Shown here piece by piece: positions 61,451 through 64,000 of a DNA stretch of 64,000 nucleotides; the first letter of the stretch is position 1, and every line of letters begins with the position of its first letter. Both the position numbers and the translations under genes were made by a program. The stretch spans positions 1,178,001 through 1,242,000 of the forward strand of contig OZ243889.1 of assembly GCA_965213525.1 (NCBI GenBank), given 5' to 3'. Source of the DNA: G965213525 sp965213525. Its GTDB lineage: Bacteria > Actinomycetota > Acidimicrobiia > Acidimicrobiales > Poriferisodalaceae. A model generated the notes under the pieces. That model saw nothing but the letters and a program-made list of their open reading frames with translations, did not search any database and was not told where the DNA came from.

Positions 61451-63013
61451 CTAGGAGGGCCCGGTCCGCAGCTCGGTGCCCTCGAGCAGATCGATGCCGG
61501 TGAACTTCGGGCGCACCGTGATCAGGTTCTCGCCGTCCCACTGCTGAGCGGTGACGAGGGAGTTGCACACCGCCACGTAGGGCTCGGGGGCGGTGGCGCA
61601 ACCGATGGGGGTCGAGCCGAACAGGTGCTGGTTCTCCGTCGTGGAGATCTCTTCGACGAAGGTGTCCTGGGTGAGCTCGTTGCCGTCCAGGACCACGTCC
61701 TGGGACAGCTCCCAGAACGCCATCATCGAGTTCCATCCCTGGGTGGCGAAGCCCTTGCCTCGCTGATCGGCGGCCAGGCCGTACTCGTCGGACTTGGTCT
61801 GGTACACCATCGCCTCGAACGCATCGAGCTCACCCTCGATCAGCGAGGGCTCGGTGTTGAGCGTCCCCGAGCTGTTGATGAAGTAGATGCCGTTGGCGAG
61901 GTCGCCCGCCGCTTCGAGTGCGTCGAGGTCGAGGCAGGCGCCCGAGAGCACGAGCGGGATCTCCTCGGGCGTCCACCCCAGACGGCCCATGGTGTCGACG
62001 AAGTTCCAGCAGTCCGCGCCCTGGGCCGAGAAGATGACGACATCGGGGTCGAAGCCCAGCACCTCGGTCACCTGGGGCGTCATGTCTGGTGTGGCCGGCA
62101 CGATCGGCACGCCGATGTGCTCCAGGTCAGGGATCGAGCCGGCGCGGTCCGACGAGCCCTCCTCGTCGCCGCTCAGCACGTTGAGCGGCTTGGCCTCGAG
62201 GTCGTAGTAGCAGACCACGCCCGGGGGCGTGTCGGCCCACGGCACACCGATGCGCTGACCCTCGAGATCGGTCGCAGCGAACTCGACCATGCCGGTGTGC
62301 ACGCCGAGGCAGCCGCCGCCGGCGCCGATCGAGTACACCCCAGGGCTGGTGAAGTCGGCCACCGAGATCGGGGTGCCGACGACGACCGGCACGCCGGCGG
62401 CCTCGTAGACCGGGAAGTGGTTGCCGAAGAAGTTGATCGTCGACAGCACGGCGAAGGGGTCCGAACCGGCCAGCTCGTTGGCGCAGCGCTGGCTGTCCGC
62501 CGGGTTCACCGGCATGGCGCAGACCTCGATCTCGATCGGTCGTCCGGGGACTCGGTTCAACATGTCGGCCCCCATGCCGCCGAGCTCGCTGTTGATGAAG
62601 TCAGCAGCGGCCTCGATGGCCTCGGTGTACTCGGGGAACGAGCCGGCGGGGTCGCCCTCGTGGTTCTGGACCCCGATCAGGATCGGCTCGCCCTCGGCCT
62701 CGAGGGGCTCGTCCAGGCCACATTGGATGGCCGCCTGGGCGATGCCGGCACCGTTGCCACCGGCCTCGTCGAGCGAGGCGTCGGGCTCAGGGCACCCGCC
62801 GCTTCCCGCCGACGCCGATGCGTCAGTCGTGTCGTCGGTGCCGTCGACCGCCTCGGTCGCGTCGTCGGCGGCATCGTCGACGGCATCGCCGGCGTCGTCG
62901 ACCGCGTCCTCCACGACATCTCCAGCGTCGTCGCTGTCGCCACAGGCGGCGGCGACGAGGCCGAACGCCAAGAGCACGGCCAGCAGACGCCAGGCACGTG
63001 TGCGTGTTCGCAC
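61451..63013 (-). CDS. ABC substrate-binding lipoprotein (LivK/amide type)
   Basis: A 520-residue binding protein. Lipobox LVAAAC at about residues 20-25, then an Asp/Ala-rich linker of AVDD-like repeats (about 28-75), then a type I periplasmic-binding fold (ILIGVQNHEGDPAG, FVDTMGRLGWTPEEIPLVLSG). It would bind a branched-chain amino acid, amide or other small acid. GTG at 63013 has GGAGGGG nearby. First gene of the operon. The last residues are not lost. Confidence 0.87.
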   Translation of the reverse strand: MRTRTRAWRLLAVLLAFGLVAAACGDSDDAGDVVEDAVDDAGDAVDDAADDATEAVDGTDDTTDASASAGSGGCPEPDASLDEAGGNGAGIAQAAIQCGLDEPLEAEGEPILIGVQNHEGDPAGSFPEYTEAIEAAADFINSELGGMGADMLNRVPGRPIEIEVCAMPVNPADSQRCANELAGSDPFAVLSTINFFGNHFPVYEAAGVPVVVGTPISVADFTSPGVYSIGAGGGCLGVHTGMVEFAATDLEGQRIGVPWADTPPGVVCYYDLEAKPLNVLSGDEEGSSDRAGSIPDLEHIGVPIVPATPDMTPQVTEVLGFDPDVVIFSAQGADCWNFVDTMGRLGWTPEEIPLVLSGACLDLDALEAAGDLANGIYFINSSGTLNTEPSLIEGELDAFEAMVYQTKSDEYGLAADQRGKGFATQGWNSMMAFWELSQDVVLDGNELTQDTFVEEISTTENQHLFGSTPIGCATAPEPYVAVCNSLVTAQQWDGENLITVRPKFTGIDLLEGTELRTGPS

Positions 63014-63091
63014 GTGTTCCCCTCCGTTGATCGGATCTGGTTTCCCTCTCGCCCCGGGCCGAGGTCCGGCACCGAGGAGCACAGTCAAGCC

Positions 63092-63105
63092 GTGACCGAG
63101 GTCAC
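63092..63105. promoter_or_regulatory. Palindrome upstream of the binding-protein gene
   Basis: GTGACC-GA-GGTCAC, about 80 bases before the start of the binding-protein gene. TTGACG and TTGACT lie on either side on the minus strand, but no convincing -10 goes with them. A regulator site is possible, no more. Confidence 0.35.
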
Positions 63106-63239
63106 CGTCAAGAATCTACCCACCGATCACTTCTGCAGCGGCAGCCCATCTGCGATTGAGCTCACTCGCCTCTGCGGGCCACCGAGACGCGGGGGAAGGT
63201 TTCGAACCGGCCCTGGGGGGTAGTCCCGGGCCAGGTCGC

Positions 63240-63467
63240 TCAGTTCCAGATCAACCCGAGGATCAACGTGTTGAACACGAACACCAGGGCCACGATCGTC
63301 GTGATGCGGTTGAGGTTGGCCTCGACGACGGTGGACCCGGCCCCGGCCTGGGTGGCCGCCCCGCCGAAGATGTCTGACACCCCGCCCCCCTTGCCCGAGT
63401 GCAACAGCACCAGCACCACGAGGGTGACGCAGAGGACGACCTGGAGCAGCGAGAGCGCGACGACCAC
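63240..63467 (-). CDS. secG: Preprotein translocase subunit SecG
   Basis: A 75-residue membrane protein with two hydrophobic helices (VALSLLQVVLCVTLVVLVLL and TTIVALVFVFNTLILGLIW) and the loop HSGKGGGVSDIFGGA, the signature of SecG. It assists SecYE. It is a housekeeping gene and lies between the importer operon and a membrane protein with the same direction. Confidence 0.95.
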   Translation of the reverse strand: MVVALSLLQVVLCVTLVVLVLLHSGKGGGVSDIFGGAATQAGAGSTVVEANLNRITTIVALVFVFNTLILGLIWN

Positions 63468-63495
63468 GGACGGCGATGCTACTGCGGCACTCCGC

Positions 63496-63999
63496 TCAGC
63501 TCACCTCGGGCCGCCAGCGCGAGCGGCGGTACATCCACGTCGGTGAGCGTCCCTCCGGTGGACGGGCCAGCCGGTCGGCTCCGAGGCGCTCCGCGCGGGG
63601 CCCGAGGATCCGCAGCACCCGGTCGTGCTCGACCGAGCTCTCCATCTGATCGACCAGCGTGTACCGCCGCCGGCCGACGACGGCCACCAGCCCCCCGACC
63701 GGGCGGTCGAGCCGCGTGCCGGCGATGCCGCTGCGGTGACGTTCGAGGCGCAGCACCCCGTCCCAGGCGAGGCGGTGGTGGCGCAGCACCGCCCGGCGGG
63801 TCACGCCCCATGGCGTGATCTCGGCCGCCACCGGCAGATCGAAGAGGATCACCGCCGCCGCACCCACCGCCAGGAGTGCGGCGCAGGCCACCACCACCGG
63901 TCCTGCACCGCCGACGGCGAGCACCACGGTGAGCGCCGCCAGCGCGGCGGCTCCGAGGCCCGACAGGACGATCCCGCTCCAGCTCGAGTGCAGCACCAC
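63496..63999 (-). CDS. Membrane protein of unknown function (N-terminus at the window edge)
   Basis: About 167 residues: two hydrophobic helices at residues about 8-55 then a basic cytosolic part (ITPWGVTRRAVLRHHRLAWD, GGLVAVVGRRRYTLVDQM) that looks like a PH-domain-type barrel. A GTG exists at 63999, one base from the end of the window, but the true start may lie beyond. Not recognised further. Confidence 0.6.
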   Translation of the reverse strand: MVLHSSWSGIVLSGLGAAALAALTVVLAVGGAGPVVVACAALLAVGAAAVILFDLPVAAEITPWGVTRRAVLRHHRLAWDGVLRLERHRSGIAGTRLDRPVGGLVAVVGRRRYTLVDQMESSVEHDRVLRILGPRAERLGADRLARPPEGRSPTWMYRRSRWRPEVS

Positions 64000-64000
64000 C

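Overview
The window is very GC-rich, uses many GTG starts and is tightly packed with translationally coupled genes (ATGA/GTGA overlaps). A SigK/RskA pair, an LLM-class (F420-type) oxidoreductase, six P450-family genes, a ketosteroid-dehydrogenase-like flavoprotein and UdgX point to an actinobacterium. The subtilase with a GASWT repeat tail and the fused LivH-LivM permeases suggest the Acidimicrobiia (Iamia/Ilumatobacter-like); that last step is inference.

Layout. 1-8.7 kb: a polyamine/iron-type ABC importer (ATPase cut by the window edge, lipoprotein, fused permease) followed by a Rieske oxygenase, an SDR, an isochorismatase-fold amidohydrolase, a cupin + AtzH-like fusion and a convergent FAD monooxygenase, probably uptake and breakdown of a small (possibly N-rich) ring compound. 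9-16 kb: secreted subtilase with 19 GASWT repeats, GGDEF-EAL protein, SDR, acyl-CoA ligase. 15.7-17.2 kb: decayed mazEF, tRNA-Leu(GAG), UdgX. 17.5-21.7 kb: sigK-rskA, a membrane-anchored sulfite-oxidase-fold enzyme and a fasciclin lipoprotein, resembling the mycobacterial SigK-MPT70/83 regulon. 21.8-25.2 kb: nucleotidase, saccharopine-dehydrogenase-like and NUDIX-like genes.

25-55 kb is a catabolic/accessory region: six P450-family genes (one without the heme cysteine), many SDRs, an acyl-CoA ligase, a CoA transferase, a KstD-like flavoprotein, a carotenoid oxygenase, three carboxymuconolactone-decarboxylase (CMD/AhpD)-like proteins, and three intact toxin-antitoxin-like pairs (27.9-28.5, 28.5-29.5 and 34.8-35.4 kb). 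It looks built for oxidation and CoA-dependent breakdown of terpenoid, steroid or similar lipophilic substrates. 55-63 kb is a branched-chain-amino-acid/amide-type ABC operon (binding protein, fused permease A, LivG, LivF, fused permease B), followed by secG and a membrane protein at the window edge.

The most notable finding is at 41649-42149: a CMD/AhpD-like gene with an in-frame TGA exactly where the second cysteine of the CxxC motif belongs, followed at once by a hairpin with a GGUC loop as in the E. coli fdhF SECIS. It is best read as a selenoprotein (C53-x-x-U56). It is coupled to a paralogue lacking that second residue and to a P450. The second notable finding is a P450 homologue (37603-38916) whose heme-cysteine loop has been replaced, coupled to an intact P450.
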